Assembly: GCA_030248225.1 (NCBI GenBank) | Contig: JASANE010017708.1 | Location: 1-64,000 of the forward strand | Direction of reading: 5' to 3' | Source: Trileptium ribeirensis | Taxonomy: Eukaryota > Nematoda > Enoplea > Enoplida > Thoracostomopsidae | Length of the DNA stretch: 64,000 nt | Shown: in pieces, positions 1-9,701 of the stretch | Layout of the letters: the number at the start of each line of letters is the position of its first letter | Numbering within the stretch: the stretch's first letter is position 1 | Made by a program: the position numbers and the translations under genes | The notes under the pieces: model-generated | What the model was told of the DNA's origin: nothing | Database searches by the model: none | What the model saw: the letters and a program-made list of their open reading frames with translations, nothing else

Positions 1-41
1 GCGCCATTTTTTAGCATGTATTCTATTTACATTAATCCTTT

Positions 42-698
42 TTAAGAACTAAAACCACAACCGAATAACCATTTTTGTCTTGAAAGAACTTTGACGGAAC
101 TTTGACTTTTACAATCAACAACATTAAAAAAACTAAGCACTTTAAACATACAATTATTCAAGTCAAAACGACATGGTATTTTTGGGTGCTGAAATTACAT
201 GTAACAATGGTTTATATCTTCCGCTTGACGAATTGATCTTTCACAAATGAAAGCCATTAGAAACGTAGGTTTGTATCTTCCAAGATCCACGCATTTATCC
301 CCAGATGCGGGCCCCACCATTTTTTAAATGTGCACTCTTCAAAGCCGAACATCACCTGAATTTCAGGAAAAATAATTTTATTTCCGAGTTATCTAGCAAA
401 TATACACTAACCATATCAGCAGCATGGGGTCAACTTGTAAACTCTATGCTCTGGTGCCTAACATGTTTAGGTATGATAAGAGATTATTAACTGTATAAAT
501 ATCCTCGTTCAACCGTAAATTGTTCCCTAGGATTTGTTTGAAAAAGTATTCAATGGGTATTCTCTTTCTATGTTTTCATATTTTGGGACCTCGAAAAAGT
601 GCAATGTACATCCAGGATTCTAACCTTGAGTTGCACAAAATGCCGTCGGAAAACTTGACAAATGGTTCGTTAAAGTTACTAACAACAACAATTTTCAT
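42..698 (-). pseudogene. Maverick minor capsid protein, left-arm relic
   Basis: This is the reverse-complement counterpart of the minor capsid gene at 9702-10325. The start codon complement lies at 696-698 and the stop complement at 42-44, embedded in the CTTAAAAAGG motif as in the right arm. Several small indels break the frame into short ORFs, so it is non-coding. The family is the penton-like single jelly-roll protein of Mavericks. Identification rests on nucleotide similarity to the better preserved right copy. Confidence 0.75.
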
Positions 699-727
699 GA
701 TTGATAAATACAAAGTGCTTTGTTGTC

Positions 728-1153
728 TTTTAAAGAAAATAGTGTTCTCCATTTCGTTTTCTGCTCAGCTACTCTGACCTCTTCTCCCCTTCCAAAAGCT
801 GATAAAGGTCTCTTTTAGAAGTGTTTCAAACTTTTCAGAAGCTTTAAAAGGTTGTGGTGGCGAAAAGTTTACATCTGATATAAAGCACTTCACTCTAATC
901 AAGTATGTTGGAACCGAAAACTAATTATCCGGGTAAATCACTTGGTTGTTATTATTCAACTTTAAATCTTTTATATTGTTTAACATTAATTTAGCTTTAT
1001 TTGCAAATTTTTAATAAACATAAGTGACAAGTCTGGTTTTTCTTTGCTTTCGTATATTGTTACCTCATTTTTAACTGGTACTTTATCTTGTAATCCACTA
1101 TTCTTCATAATATCCAACCAGCTAACCGGTACCACTGCCATCTTACGTGCCAT
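728..1153 (-). pseudogene. Maverick 138-aa protein, left-arm relic
   Basis: This is the counterpart of the 138-aa gene at 9258-9674. The reading frame is preserved for about the first 50 codons from the start complement at 1151-1153. It is then lost by a one-base deletion in an A-rich run relative to the right copy. As in the right arm, it overlaps the end of the preceding small basic ORF by a few bases. Confidence 0.75.
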
Positions 1154-1418
1154 AATGTTTATTAAAATAATTAATCAAATGTTTAACCACAGTAGGTTTG
1201 AGTAACTTTTTCTTTTTAGAAATTGAAATACGTTTGCTTGCTATACTTTTAAGAACTTTTCGCTTCGTTTTGGTGTTTTGTATGATATTATATGCAATTT
1301 CTGTAAATGTGTTAAGTAAAGACTGAGGTGTAACTATAATTACAGCAGAGACAACTTTAGCTGACGATCCCTCAAGAAACTGCAGTGCTGTTAGACTACG
1401 TTCAATATTTCGAGACAT
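1143..1418 (-). CDS. Small basic Maverick protein (left copy)
   Basis: An intact 91-codon ORF nearly identical to the one at 8993-9268 in the right arm, with only conservative changes. It has an amphipathic N-terminal half and a Lys/Arg-rich stretch in the second half (KTKRKVLKSIASKR, then SKKKKLLK). A short basic ORF between the ATPase and capsid genes is a recurrent Maverick feature, and the family role is uncertain; DNA or virion association is an inference from charge. Preservation in both arms while neighbours are broken may reflect short length rather than selection. Confidence 0.7.
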   Translation of the reverse strand: MSRNIERSLTALQFLEGSSAKVVSAVIIVTPQSLLNTFTEIAYNIIQNTKTKRKVLKSIASKRISISKKKKLLKPTVVKHLINYFNKHYGT

Positions 1419-1448
1419 AATGCTAATTATATTATGAAGAAATCCTGT

Positions 1449-2227
1449 TTAAGAATACACAAACATCTGACTGTCATCAGGAAAAATACACTGTCTTACC
1501 CTTAGTACACTCTCTGTAGCTGGTTTTAGATCAAGAAATAGATAACCATACGGTTCCCTTGTTGCTTGTTCAAATGCGCTTGAGAGAAAATTTGATTTAG
1601 AAGGCCACATTTGCCTTCCCAGTGTATGAATCATTGATTGATCTCGAAAGTTTGGTAACAAAACCATATATTGAGCATTTCGTGTAATGGTGCGCATATA
1701 CTTACCTTCATGGTACAAGTTTTCGGTTACAAATATCGTACTTAGTTTGTTGTGATGCATGCGAGAAAACGCTACTGCCAACTTTGCTGCCTCATTTGCT
1801 GCCTCGATCATTAAGTCGTTTGCTGCCTCATTAAGAATACAGATTGTTTGCCCATTAGATGAGGGAAACTCTGTGCGTATGCCTTCGTAAAGTTCTAAAT
1901 TTGGTATCGCATTCATCATTTTTGTATAAATATCTTGAAATATACTGTAACAACATAAAATCTTATGCACCGGTTGATCAAATAGTTCATGTTTCAATAA
2001 TCGATATATCCATCGAGTTTTTCCACTCCCGGTTTGACCACTTACAACGCACGTGAAGGTAAATTTGAAAGGTAGGAGGACGGCGCTATCAGTATCCCAA
2101 CTTTGAACGTCAACTTGAAGAAATTGGTGGTAAATTTTGCTTTTGAGCTCTACAAGTTTTCTTAAATCGACGCAAATGATGACGAGAAGTAATAAGCAAG
2201 ATTGCAGTTGACACATACATAATCCAT
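1449..2227 (-). pseudogene. Maverick packaging ATPase (left copy, altered)
   Basis: The ORF is open from 2216 to 1449 (255 codons) and looks intact, but two features argue against function. First, its N-terminus is out of frame. The true start, by comparison with the right arm and the upstream motif, is the ATG complement at 2225-2227, which opens a C2HC zinc finger; small insertions shift the left copy into a hydrophobic run that only mimics a membrane anchor. Second, Walker A (GQTGSGKT) is intact, but the Walker B segment, which reads CILDDLM in the right arm, is replaced here by a repeated EAAN segment that removes both Asp residues. The family is the FtsK/HerA-like DNA-packaging ATPase of Mavericks and adenovirus-like viruses. 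Confidence 0.85.
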
Positions 2228-2264
2228 AATTATCACAGATTATACATGGTGATCAACCCTTTTT

Positions 2265-2690
2265 AAGAACTTTGTACCCCAACACGTGTTTTGTACCCCT
2301 ACATGTACGTTTGTACCCCTAGATTGTACCCCTACATGTACGTTCGGTGACCCCTATTTTGTACCCCTGTGTATCCATATTCTGTACCTATTTGCCTGAA
2401 TTCTTGTACCCCGTTGTACCCCTATTGTGTACCCATAGCCGAGTTTTGTACCCCTATTCTGAATACCGGTGTATCCCCATTACTGTAGCTCTATGGTGTG
2501 GTTTTTACTCTGTGTACTCCTGCATGTTCCCTTAGGGTTACGCTTTGTAGCCCTGTGGGTACGTGTTGTACCCCTACAAGTAAGTTTGTACCCCACAAAA
2601 CGATTACGCTGTATACCCATATTCTTTAGCCCTATAAAGGTGCGTTTTGTATTCTTTAGTTCTGCAGCCCTACTGGTACGCTCTAAACCC
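2265..2690 (-). repeat. GTACCCC minisatellite, left arm
   Basis: Many imperfect copies of a short unit containing TTTTGTACCCCTA, with spacer variants such as CATGTACG. It lies between the integrase stop and the ATPase promoter motif, exactly as the complementary array does at 7745-8160. The copies are degenerate and the two arrays are not colinear, as expected of an independently evolving minisatellite. Confidence 0.85.
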
Positions 2691-3480
2691 CTAGAGAGGT
2701 CGCAAATCACGTTCATGTACCCATGAGCTCATTGCATTTTGGGGGTACCCTAACCACTTTGACGAGATTTTTCGTACCCCGCTTTGTTCTACGCTTCCGT
2801 ATTATTCTCGAATTTTATATGTATCATCTGCAATTTTCTTAGTTTCCGCAACTCTTTCCCATAAAACTTACCTAGTATAATTTCATTATTAGTATTAAAC
2901 AACTTGCACACTACCTGGGGCGGTTATAAGGAAACTGTTCATTTGACCGTAAAGACTTCTTGCGACCAAAGTTGATTAAAACGATGGCTCAAAAAGGGAA
3001 GGCGTTCCAATTGAAACGCGTGTACGACTTCACCTATTTCAAATCTCAACATATCCTACTTCCACGATGTCCTCCAGCCTGCAAAATAAATTGTACCCTA
3101 ATATCTTCATCACCCACCTTTGAAGGTGTGAAACCATAACTGTTTTCTGTATTGTTATAACTATCAACCAGTAATTCTAAGATTGTCAATATATCTACGA
3201 GAATTTTTGGAAGCTAGAAATTTATAAATTTTTAATTTCAACGTACGTATCTTTTCTTTACCCATACTCTGCCTTGGTTTCCTTATTCTCTACCAGTATA
3301 AATATTTATACCCTTTTTCCTCGCAATAAATCATATAACAGGTTATTTACAAAATTTTTTACCATTATGTGTTTGAAAATTTTCTGGTTTATTCCTTTCC
3401 AAATACTTGTGAGAATGCTGCTAGAATTGATGTTGCTGTTTTATGTGTTTCACCTCCAACCACCCACTACATACTTCTAA
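2691..3480 (-). pseudogene. Maverick integrase, left-arm relic
   Basis: Reverse-complement similarity to the C-terminal two thirds of the integrase at 6692-7744. The stop complement is at 2691-2693. The chromodomain, core C-terminal helix region and DDE region are recognisable but frameshifted throughout. The codon at the second catalytic position reads His (complement of ATG at the THNGK segment, near 3362-3376), as in the right copy. Similarity ends abruptly near 3480, where AT-rich repeats replace the N-terminal part. Confidence 0.8.
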
Positions 3481-4212
3481 AAACAATCAATAAACACTAT
3501 TTTGGCAGAACATTAGAGTAAATAATACTGTTGCCGCAGAAAAAACATTAGCATCAGATACCCATTAGAGTAAATATAAATTAATTAGACTTTTGGCAGA
3601 ACATTAGGTCGACGTTTAAATATATATTTATTCTAGGTATATATATAGTGTACAGTTTCTGAAATCTGAACCAAATACTAATACTCCCCGTCACTATATA
3701 GTCTAGTGTAAAACATTAGAATTTGATAGTTCCTTAGTGTAACAAGTCTAGGTGCAGTAGAAAAGGTACCCAATTTTGGCAGAATTTTGGCAGAACATTA
3801 AGAGCGAAAAAGAAAAAATATACAATTGAAACGAAAAATATATTTAGCATTCATTATAGTTAGTGGTTGTCTATATTGTATCAAAAAATAAATATGCAGC
3901 AAAAAATTAGAATGACTATTATTAGATACAAAAAAAAATAGATATAATTGGTGAAATTTGGCAGAACATTAGAGTAAAACGAAAAAAAAATATATTACAT
4001 TCGAAAAAATATCAAAAAAAAATAATATATATTATATAATATAAAATATATAATATATATTTATTCTATAAAATATATATATATATATATACTATATAAA
4101 ATATAAAATATAAAATATAAAATATATATATATATATATATATTTTATACACTGTACATAAAATATATATATATATATATAGTTCACCAGATAACGAGTA
4201 AAATATATATAT

Positions 4213-4248
<36 letters not shown>

Positions 4249-4294
4249 GTGTACAAATAATATATATATTTGAATCTAGGTAGTCTAGCTATTT
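3481..4294. repeat. AT-rich repeat block inside the left arm
   Basis: Low-complexity sequence replaces the integrase N-terminus, intergenic DNA and polymerase C-terminus that the right arm keeps. A motif close to TTTTGGCAGAACATTAGAG recurs near 3500, 3591, 3785 and 3956, followed by long (TA)n tracts from about 4020 to 4270. No coding potential is seen. Confidence 0.75.
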
Positions 4295-5065
4295 GTCTCG
4301 TCTTTCATCTTGCCTCAAGAATCTTTTGTTTGTCTGTTGAGTATATGGGGTTATCTGTAGGGTAATTGGTTAGTGTCTTTGGAAATATGTTAATTTTTTC
4401 TTGCCATGTTAAATTATCGCTGTATATGCTCACTTGTATCTACTGAATAACACAGTGAATTCTGTATGAGTAGAGTAGTTTGCAGGCCGGTTGCCTGTAT
4501 ATAGCCTTCAAATATAGTTGTAGTGGAACTAAAACATTAGAGATTCAGATAAGTCTAAAACCGTAACCCCAACATAGTATTGGGTTTGCATAGTTTCACA
4601 GTCTTGCGATGCATTTCTACAACAACCACATCTTCGTTAAATATTGATGACATTGAGTACCGACGGTTTGCCACTGAATTCACATATATTTTTCGTTCGT
4701 TTATTACCAATTTTATGTCAACATATGCTTGTATGTTCTCCATGGTTTTTCCAAAATACTGCATCGTATTGTAGTTTGTAAAGACCCTTTTTCGAAATCT
4801 ACTTTTCGCTGTCTTTCGTATTTCCGTGTTAAACGTAATATAATGGATGCGATTTTTCTATTCGCGCCGCAAACTCAAATCCTGCTACTACTCTAGGCAT
4901 AACATGTCTCAAACTTTACGTAGCTCTAATTTGAGGGTCAAGCTTAGGTTTCGGAGGCGTACAATGTAGTTCCGTTTATTATTGAGGTTTGAGGAACGAG
5001 TTCTCCATAAATAAAAAAAGTCTCGCCTTCTAATTTTGGTTGCAATAACTTAACATTTTCTATCT
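4295..5065 (-). pseudogene. Maverick DNA polymerase B, left-arm relic
   Basis: Complement of the polymerase fragment in the right arm. The motif B region (FGKTMEN) lies in a short open stretch at 4555-4764 and the DTDS region lies further down. Frameshifts and indels are numerous. The N-terminal exonuclease and protein-priming domains are missing in this copy as well. The family is the protein-primed type B polymerase (DNA_pol_B_2) of Mavericks. Confidence 0.85.
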
Positions 5066-5090
5066 TTGGTCGGGCTTTGTAGTTTTCTAC

Positions 5091-5291
5091 CTTTTTTTTT
5101 AACAGTAATCATTATGAATGTTGTGAAGGAACCCTCATACATCTGGAAAAAAAAAAAATTTTTTTTTTTTTTCGTATTCTAAATCAACCAATGCAAAAAA
5201 TATACCATACCCCAATGTATCTCGATTAAATTTTTTTTTTTTTTGCTGAATAATCTGTGTGGGTGGTTGATGGTACAAAAACTACCGTGTA
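5091..5291. other. Centre of the Maverick inverted duplication
   Basis: A ~200-bp spacer between the two arms with no recognisable gene. It contains an A12/T14 run at 5147-5172, a perfect small palindrome by itself, and another T14 run at 5231-5244. Both polymerase copies are truncated towards this point, so the arms meet at the polymerase side. Confidence 0.6.
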
Positions 5292-6524
5292 ATGCATTCA
5301 GATGGCTCACCAGACCAAATTGATGAAACCAATTGGTCTACAGTAGATGTAAACGCAGATGTTGGTTTCGCGCTCGAGGTTGATTTAGAATACCCATATG
5401 ACCTTCACAACATTCATAATGATTACCCATTAGCACCGGAACGTTTCCAAACCACCGACGATATGCTGTTAAGTTATTGCAACCAAATCAAAGGCGATAC
5501 TAATTTTACGTCGGAGAAGCTCGTACCAAACCTCAATAATAAACGGAACTACATTGTACGCCTCCGAAACCTACAGCTTTACCTCAATTTAGGGCTCAAA
5601 CTAGAGCATGTTCACCTAGTCGTTGCATTTAATCAGCGCGAATGGATGGCATCCTATATTACGTTTAACACGGAAATACGAAAGACAGCGAAAAGTGATT
5701 TCGAAAAAGATCTTTACAAACTACTCAACAATGCAGTATTTGGAAAAACCATGGAGAACGTGCGAGCATATGTTGACATAAAATTGGTAATAGACGAACG
5801 GAAATATGTAAAATTGGTGGCAAACCGTCGGTACTCAATGTCATCGATATTTAACGAAGATGTGGTTGTTGTCAAAATGCATCGCAAGACTGTGAAACTA
5901 TGCAAACCAATCTATGTTGGGTTTACGGTTTTAGACTTATCTAAATCTCTAATGTATCAGTTCCACTACAACTATATGAAGGCTATATACAGCAACCGGT
6001 GCAAACTACTCTACTGATACAGATTCACTGTGTTATTCAGTAGATACAAGTGACATATACAGCGATAATTTAACATGGCAAGAAATTTAACATATTTCGA
6101 CACTAGCGATTACCCTACAGATAACCCCCTATACTCAACAACAAACAAAAAGGTTCTAGGCAAGATGAAAGACGAGACAATGGCAATTGAAGAATTCGTT
6201 GGACTGCGGTCAAAAATGTATAGTATCAAGTGTGGTGCGAATGAAAGAAAGAGGGCGAAGGGTATCAAGAAGAATGTAGTAAAAAATGAAATAAGACATA
6301 AAAACTATGTTGACACTTTGTTTAGTGGAGATAATATGCGACATGTGATGAACTCGATTCAATCAGAGAAACATATTTTAAGTACAGTGAAACTTAATAA
6401 GACAAGTTTATCAGCATATGATGACAAACGTTACATTATGGATGATGGTGTGACTTCATATGCATATGGACATTGTGATATAAAGTTTTTGAATTTATTG
6501 AATGAAATGTGTGATGATCAATAA
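5292..6524 (+). pseudogene. polB: Maverick protein-primed DNA polymerase B, 3' part
   Basis: Two open stretches (5292-6017 and 6075-6524, same frame) encode the palm and C-terminus of a protein-primed family B polymerase. Motif A (EVDLEYP) is near residue 29, motif B (KLLNNAVFGKT) near residue 143, and the catalytic DTDS of motif C lies at about 6016-6027 in a shifted frame. A two-base deletion just before DTDS and a second shift near 6066 compensate each other, leaving about 55 bases out of frame. The N-terminal exonuclease and terminal-protein regions are missing, so the gene begins inside the palm at the palindrome centre. The role would be replication of the element from its protein-capped ends. 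Identification is firm and the gene is dead. Confidence 0.9.
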
Positions 6525-6656
6525 GACAGTAATTGTGTGTTTAATTATATTATGTGCTGTATGTATATTGTACTAATAAATAGTCATCTTAAGATCTTTG
6601 TGTGCGTGTTCCTTTTTTGAGTAGATATAGACAACCAGTTAAACATGAAGGAATGC

Positions 6657-6668
6657 CTTAAAAGGAAT
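6657..6668 (+). promoter_or_regulatory. Maverick CTTAAAAAGGAT motif before integrase
   Basis: Variant CTTAAAAGGAAT. It ends 24 nt before the integrase ATG at 6692 and supports that start over the upstream TTG. Confidence 0.6.
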
Positions 6669-6691
6669 GTGTGTTGTTTCAATGTATTGTA

Positions 6692-7744
6692 ATGGATGAG
6701 AAGCTGAAAGTAATTTATTACGACCCCACCAACATTGCTGGGTTCTCTACTGCACCTAAACTATACGCTGAAGCTAGAAAGCGTGGTATTAATGTTACAC
6801 TAAGAAAAGTACAAGATTGGTTACGTGGTCAGGAAACTTACACTCTACACAAACCTAGAAGGATAAAATTTAAACGTAGACGTACTGTTGTGAAAGGTCT
6901 AAATGATTTATTTCAGACCGATTTAGCTGATATGAGTAACCTGTCAACATATAATGATGGTATAAAATACTTACTTGTGGTTATTGATTGTTTTTCAAAG
7001 TATGCATGGGTGGTTCCAGTGAAAAATAAAACAGCAACATCAATTCTCACAGCATTCTCACAAGTATTTGAAAGGAATAAACCAGAAAATTTTCAAACAC
7101 ATAATGGTAAAGAGTTTGTAAATAACCTGTTATATGATTATTGCAAGGAAAAGGGTATAAATATTTATACTGCTAAGAATAAGGAAACCAAGGCAAGTAT
7201 GGTTGAACGTTTTATACGTACGTTGAAATTAAAAATTTATAAATTTCTAGCTTCCAAAAATTCTCGTAGATATATTGACAATCTTCAATTACTGGTTGAT
7301 AGTTATAACAATACAGAAAACAGTTATGGTTTCACACCTTCAAAGGTTGATAATGAAGATATTAGGGTAAAGTTATTTCCAGCTAGAGACATCGAAGTAA
7401 GATATAAATTTGAAATAGGTGATGTTGCACGCGTTTCAATTGAACGCCTTCCTTTTGACCATGGTTTCAATCAACTTTGGTCGCAAGAAGTCTTTACGGT
7501 CAATGAACAGTTTCCTTATAACCCGCCAGTATATCAAGTTGTTGATGCTAATAATGAAATTATACTAGGTAAGTTTTATGGGAAAGAGTTGCGGAAAGTA
7601 AGAATTGCAGATGATACATATAAGATTGAGAAAATAATACGAAAGCGTAGGACAAAGAAGGGTACCGAATACCTATTAAAGTGGTTAGGGTACCCCAAAT
7701 CAATGAGCTCATGGGTACATGAACGTGATTTGCGACCTATCTAG
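6692..7744 (+). CDS. int: Maverick retrovirus-like integrase with chromodomain
   Basis: An intact 350-codon ORF from the ATG at 6692. The rve catalytic core has its first Asp in FQTDLAD, the second position in FQTHNGKEF, and the Glu in KASMVERFIRTLK 35 residues later. The second acidic residue is therefore His instead of Asp, which should abolish strand transfer. The C-terminal 44 residues form a chromodomain with the cage aromatics in YKIEKI, LKWLGY and SSWVHERDL. Chromodomains on integrases of this class are thought to guide insertion to modified chromatin. The gene follows the polymerase and precedes a minisatellite. The ORF is full length, but the active-site change, shared with the left arm, marks it as catalytically dead. 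Confidence 0.92.
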   Translation: MDEKLKVIYYDPTNIAGFSTAPKLYAEARKRGINVTLRKVQDWLRGQETYTLHKPRRIKFKRRRTVVKGLNDLFQTDLADMSNLSTYNDGIKYLLVVIDCFSKYAWVVPVKNKTATSILTAFSQVFERNKPENFQTHNGKEFVNNLLYDYCKEKGINIYTAKNKETKASMVERFIRTLKLKIYKFLASKNSRRYIDNLQLLVDSYNNTENSYGFTPSKVDNEDIRVKLFPARDIEVRYKFEIGDVARVSIERLPFDHGFNQLWSQEVFTVNEQFPYNPPVYQVVDANNEIILGKFYGKELRKVRIADDTYKIEKIIRKRRTKKGTEYLLKWLGYPKSMSSWVHERDLRPI

Positions 7745-8158
7745 GGGTACAAAGCGTACCCGTAGGGCTGCAGAACAGAGATACAAAACGCACCTATAGG
7801 GGTGAAAATATGGGTATACAGCGTAATCATATGGGTACAAACTTACTTGTAGGGGTACAACACGTACCCACAGGGCTACAAAGCGTAGCCGTAAGGGAAC
7901 GTAATAGGAGTACACAGGAGTAAAAACCACACCAGTAGAGCTACAGAGTGGGGATACACAGGGGTACAGAATAGGGGTACAAAACTCGGCTATGGGTACA
8001 CAATAAGGGTCAACAGGGGTACAAAATACAGCAAATGGGTACAGAATATGGATACACAGGGGTACAAAATAGGGGTACCAAACGTACATGTAGGGGTACA
8101 AAATAGGGGTACCAAACGTACATGTAGGGGTACAAAACGTACATGTTGGGGTACAAAG
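7745..8158 (+). repeat. GGGGTAC minisatellite, right arm
   Basis: Tandem imperfect units built around AGGGGTACAAAA, about 10-20 bp each with longer higher-order variants such as GTAGGGGTACAAAACGTACA. They fill the space between the integrase stop and the ATPase promoter motif. The complementary array sits at the same place in the left arm. Confidence 0.88.
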
Positions 8159-8160
8159 TT

Positions 8161-8170
8161 CTTAAAAGGG
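8161..8170 (+). promoter_or_regulatory. Maverick CTTAAAAAGGAT motif before ATPase
   Basis: Variant CTTAAAAGGG. It ends 27 nt before the ATG at 8197, the start codon that opens the zinc-finger frame. The same motif is at the equivalent place in the left arm (2254-2263). Confidence 0.6.
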
Positions 8171-8196
8171 TTGATCATGTATAATCTGTGATAATT

Positions 8197-8962
8197 ATGG
8201 ATTATGTATGTGTCAACTGCAATCTTGCTTATACTTCTCGTCATCATTTGCATAGACATAAGAAAACTTGTAGAGCTCAAAAGCAAAATTTACCACCAAT
8301 TTCTCAAGTTGACGTTCAAAGTTGATACTGATAGCGTACTATTACCTTTAGAATTACCGTTCACGTGCGTTATAAGTTGTCAAACCGGGAGTGGAAAAAC
8401 TCGATGAATATATCGATTATTGAAACATGAACTATTTGATCAACCGGTGCATAAGATTTTATATTGTTACAGTATATTTCAAGATATTTATACAAAAATG
8501 ATGAATGAGATACCAAACTTAGAACTTTACGAAGGCATACCCACAGTTTCCCTCATGTAATGGGCACATAATCTGTATTCTGGACGACTTAATGATCGAG
8601 GCAGCAAATGACAAAAAGTTGGCAGTAGCGTTTTCTCGCATGCGTCACAACAAACTAAGTACGATATTTGTAACCCAAAACTTGTACCATGAAGGTAAGT
8701 ATATGCGCACCATTACACGAAATGCTCAATATATGGTTTTTTTCCCAAACTTTTGAGATCAATCAATGATTCATACACTGGGAAGGCAAATGTGGCCTTC
8801 TAAATCAAATTTCCTCGCAAGCGCATTTGAACAAGCAACGAAAGAACCGTATGGTTATCTATTTCTTGATCTAAAACCGATCTAAAACCAGCTACCGACA
8901 GTATACTAAGGGTAAGACAACGTATTTTTCCTGATGACAGTCAGATGTTTGTGTATTCTTAA
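8197..8962 (+). pseudogene. Maverick packaging ATPase with N-terminal zinc finger (right copy)
   Basis: The ATG at 8197 opens a frame beginning with a C2HC zinc finger: CVNC, then a Tyr and Leu at the usual spacing, then H and C (HRHKKTC). The frame meets a TGA at 8323-8325, where two bases are missing relative to the left arm. Further on, Walker A reads CQTGSGKT, the next Trp codon is TGA (8405-8407), and later indels and a duplicated segment near 8875-8890 break the rest. Walker B is preserved as CILDDLM at about 8575-8600, unlike in the left arm. The two arms thus preserve different halves of one FtsK/HerA-type genome-packaging ATPase. The stop codon lies inside the next promoter motif. 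Confidence 0.88.
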
Positions 8963-8970
8963 AAAGGATT
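8958..8970 (+). promoter_or_regulatory. Maverick CTTAAAAAGGAT motif before 91-aa gene
   Basis: CTTAAAAAGGATT overlaps the ATPase stop codon and ends 23 nt before the ATG at 8993. Confidence 0.65.
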
Positions 8971-8992
8971 CCTTCATAATATAATTAGCATT

Positions 8993-9268
8993 ATGTCTCG
9001 AAATATTGAACGTAATCTAACAGCACTGCAGTTTCTTGAGGGATCGTCAGCTAAAGTTGTCTCTGCTGTAATTAAAGTTGCACCTCAGTCTTTACTTAAC
9101 ACATTTGCAGAAATTGCATATAATATCATACAAAACACCAAAACGAAGCGAAAAGTTCTTAAAACTATAGCAAGCAAACGTATTTCAATTTCTAAAAAGA
9201 AAATGATACTCAAACCTGCTGTGGTTAAACATTTGATTAATTATTTTAATAAACATTATGGCACGTAA
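8993..9268 (+). CDS. Small basic Maverick protein (right copy)
   Basis: A 91-codon ORF with the counterpart at 1143-1418. It has a helix-prone N-terminus, then a Lys-rich tract (NTKTKRKVLKTIASKR). It follows the ATPase and overlaps the next ORF by 11 bases, so the two may be translated from one transcript; the second has no promoter motif of its own. Small basic ORFs are conserved among Mavericks. A role in the virion or DNA binding is only an inference. Confidence 0.75.
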   Translation: MSRNIERNLTALQFLEGSSAKVVSAVIKVAPQSLLNTFAEIAYNIIQNTKTKRKVLKTIASKRISISKKKMILKPAVVKHLINYFNKHYGT

Positions 9269-9674
9269 GATGGCAGTGGTACCGGTTAGCTGGTTGGATA
9301 TTATGAAGAATAGTGGATTACAAGATAAAGTACCAGTTAAAAATGAGGTAACAATATACGAAAGCAAAGAAAAACCAGACTTGTCACTTATGTTTCCTAA
9401 AAATTTGCAAAATAAAGCTAAATTAATGTTAAACAATATAAAAGATTTAAAGTTGAATAATAACAACCAAGTGATTTACCCGGATAGAACTGTTGGTTCC
9501 AACATATTTGATCTGGTGAAGTGCTTTATATCAGATGTAAACTTTTCACCACCGCGACCTTTAGACTCTGAAAAGTTTGAAACACTTCTTAGAGGAGTAC
9601 CTTTATCAGCTTTTGGAAGGGGGAGAAAAGGTAAAGTAGCTGAGCAGAAAACGAAATGGAAACACTATTCTTAA
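9258..9674 (+). CDS. Conserved Maverick protein of unknown function, 138 aa
   Basis: Intact ORF starting inside the previous gene. It begins with a basic segment (MARKMAVVPVSWLD), has a central Asn/Lys-rich stretch, and ends with a conserved-looking segment containing LLRGVPLSAFGRGRK. The general pattern (short basic start and a GVP-type motif near the end) resembles an uncharacterised ORF often found next to Maverick capsid genes; I cannot name a function. The stop codon is embedded in the next promoter motif. Confidence 0.65.
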   Translation: MARKMAVVPVSWLDIMKNSGLQDKVPVKNEVTIYESKEKPDLSLMFPKNLQNKAKLMLNNIKDLKLNNNNQVIYPDRTVGSNIFDLVKCFISDVNFSPPRPLDSEKFETLLRGVPLSAFGRGRKGKVAEQKTKWKHYS

Positions 9675-9680
9675 AAAGAC
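9670..9680 (+). promoter_or_regulatory. Maverick CTTAAAAAGGAT motif before minor capsid gene
   Basis: Variant CTTAAAAAGAC, overlapping the upstream stop codon and ending 22 nt before the ATG at 9702. Confidence 0.55.
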
Positions 9681-9701
9681 AACAAAGCGCTTATTTATCA
9701 A

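Noticed and set aside
1449..2216. Hydrophobic N-terminus of the left ATPase as a membrane anchor
   Set aside because: The right arm shows this DNA encodes a zinc finger in another frame; the hydrophobic run is a frameshift product.
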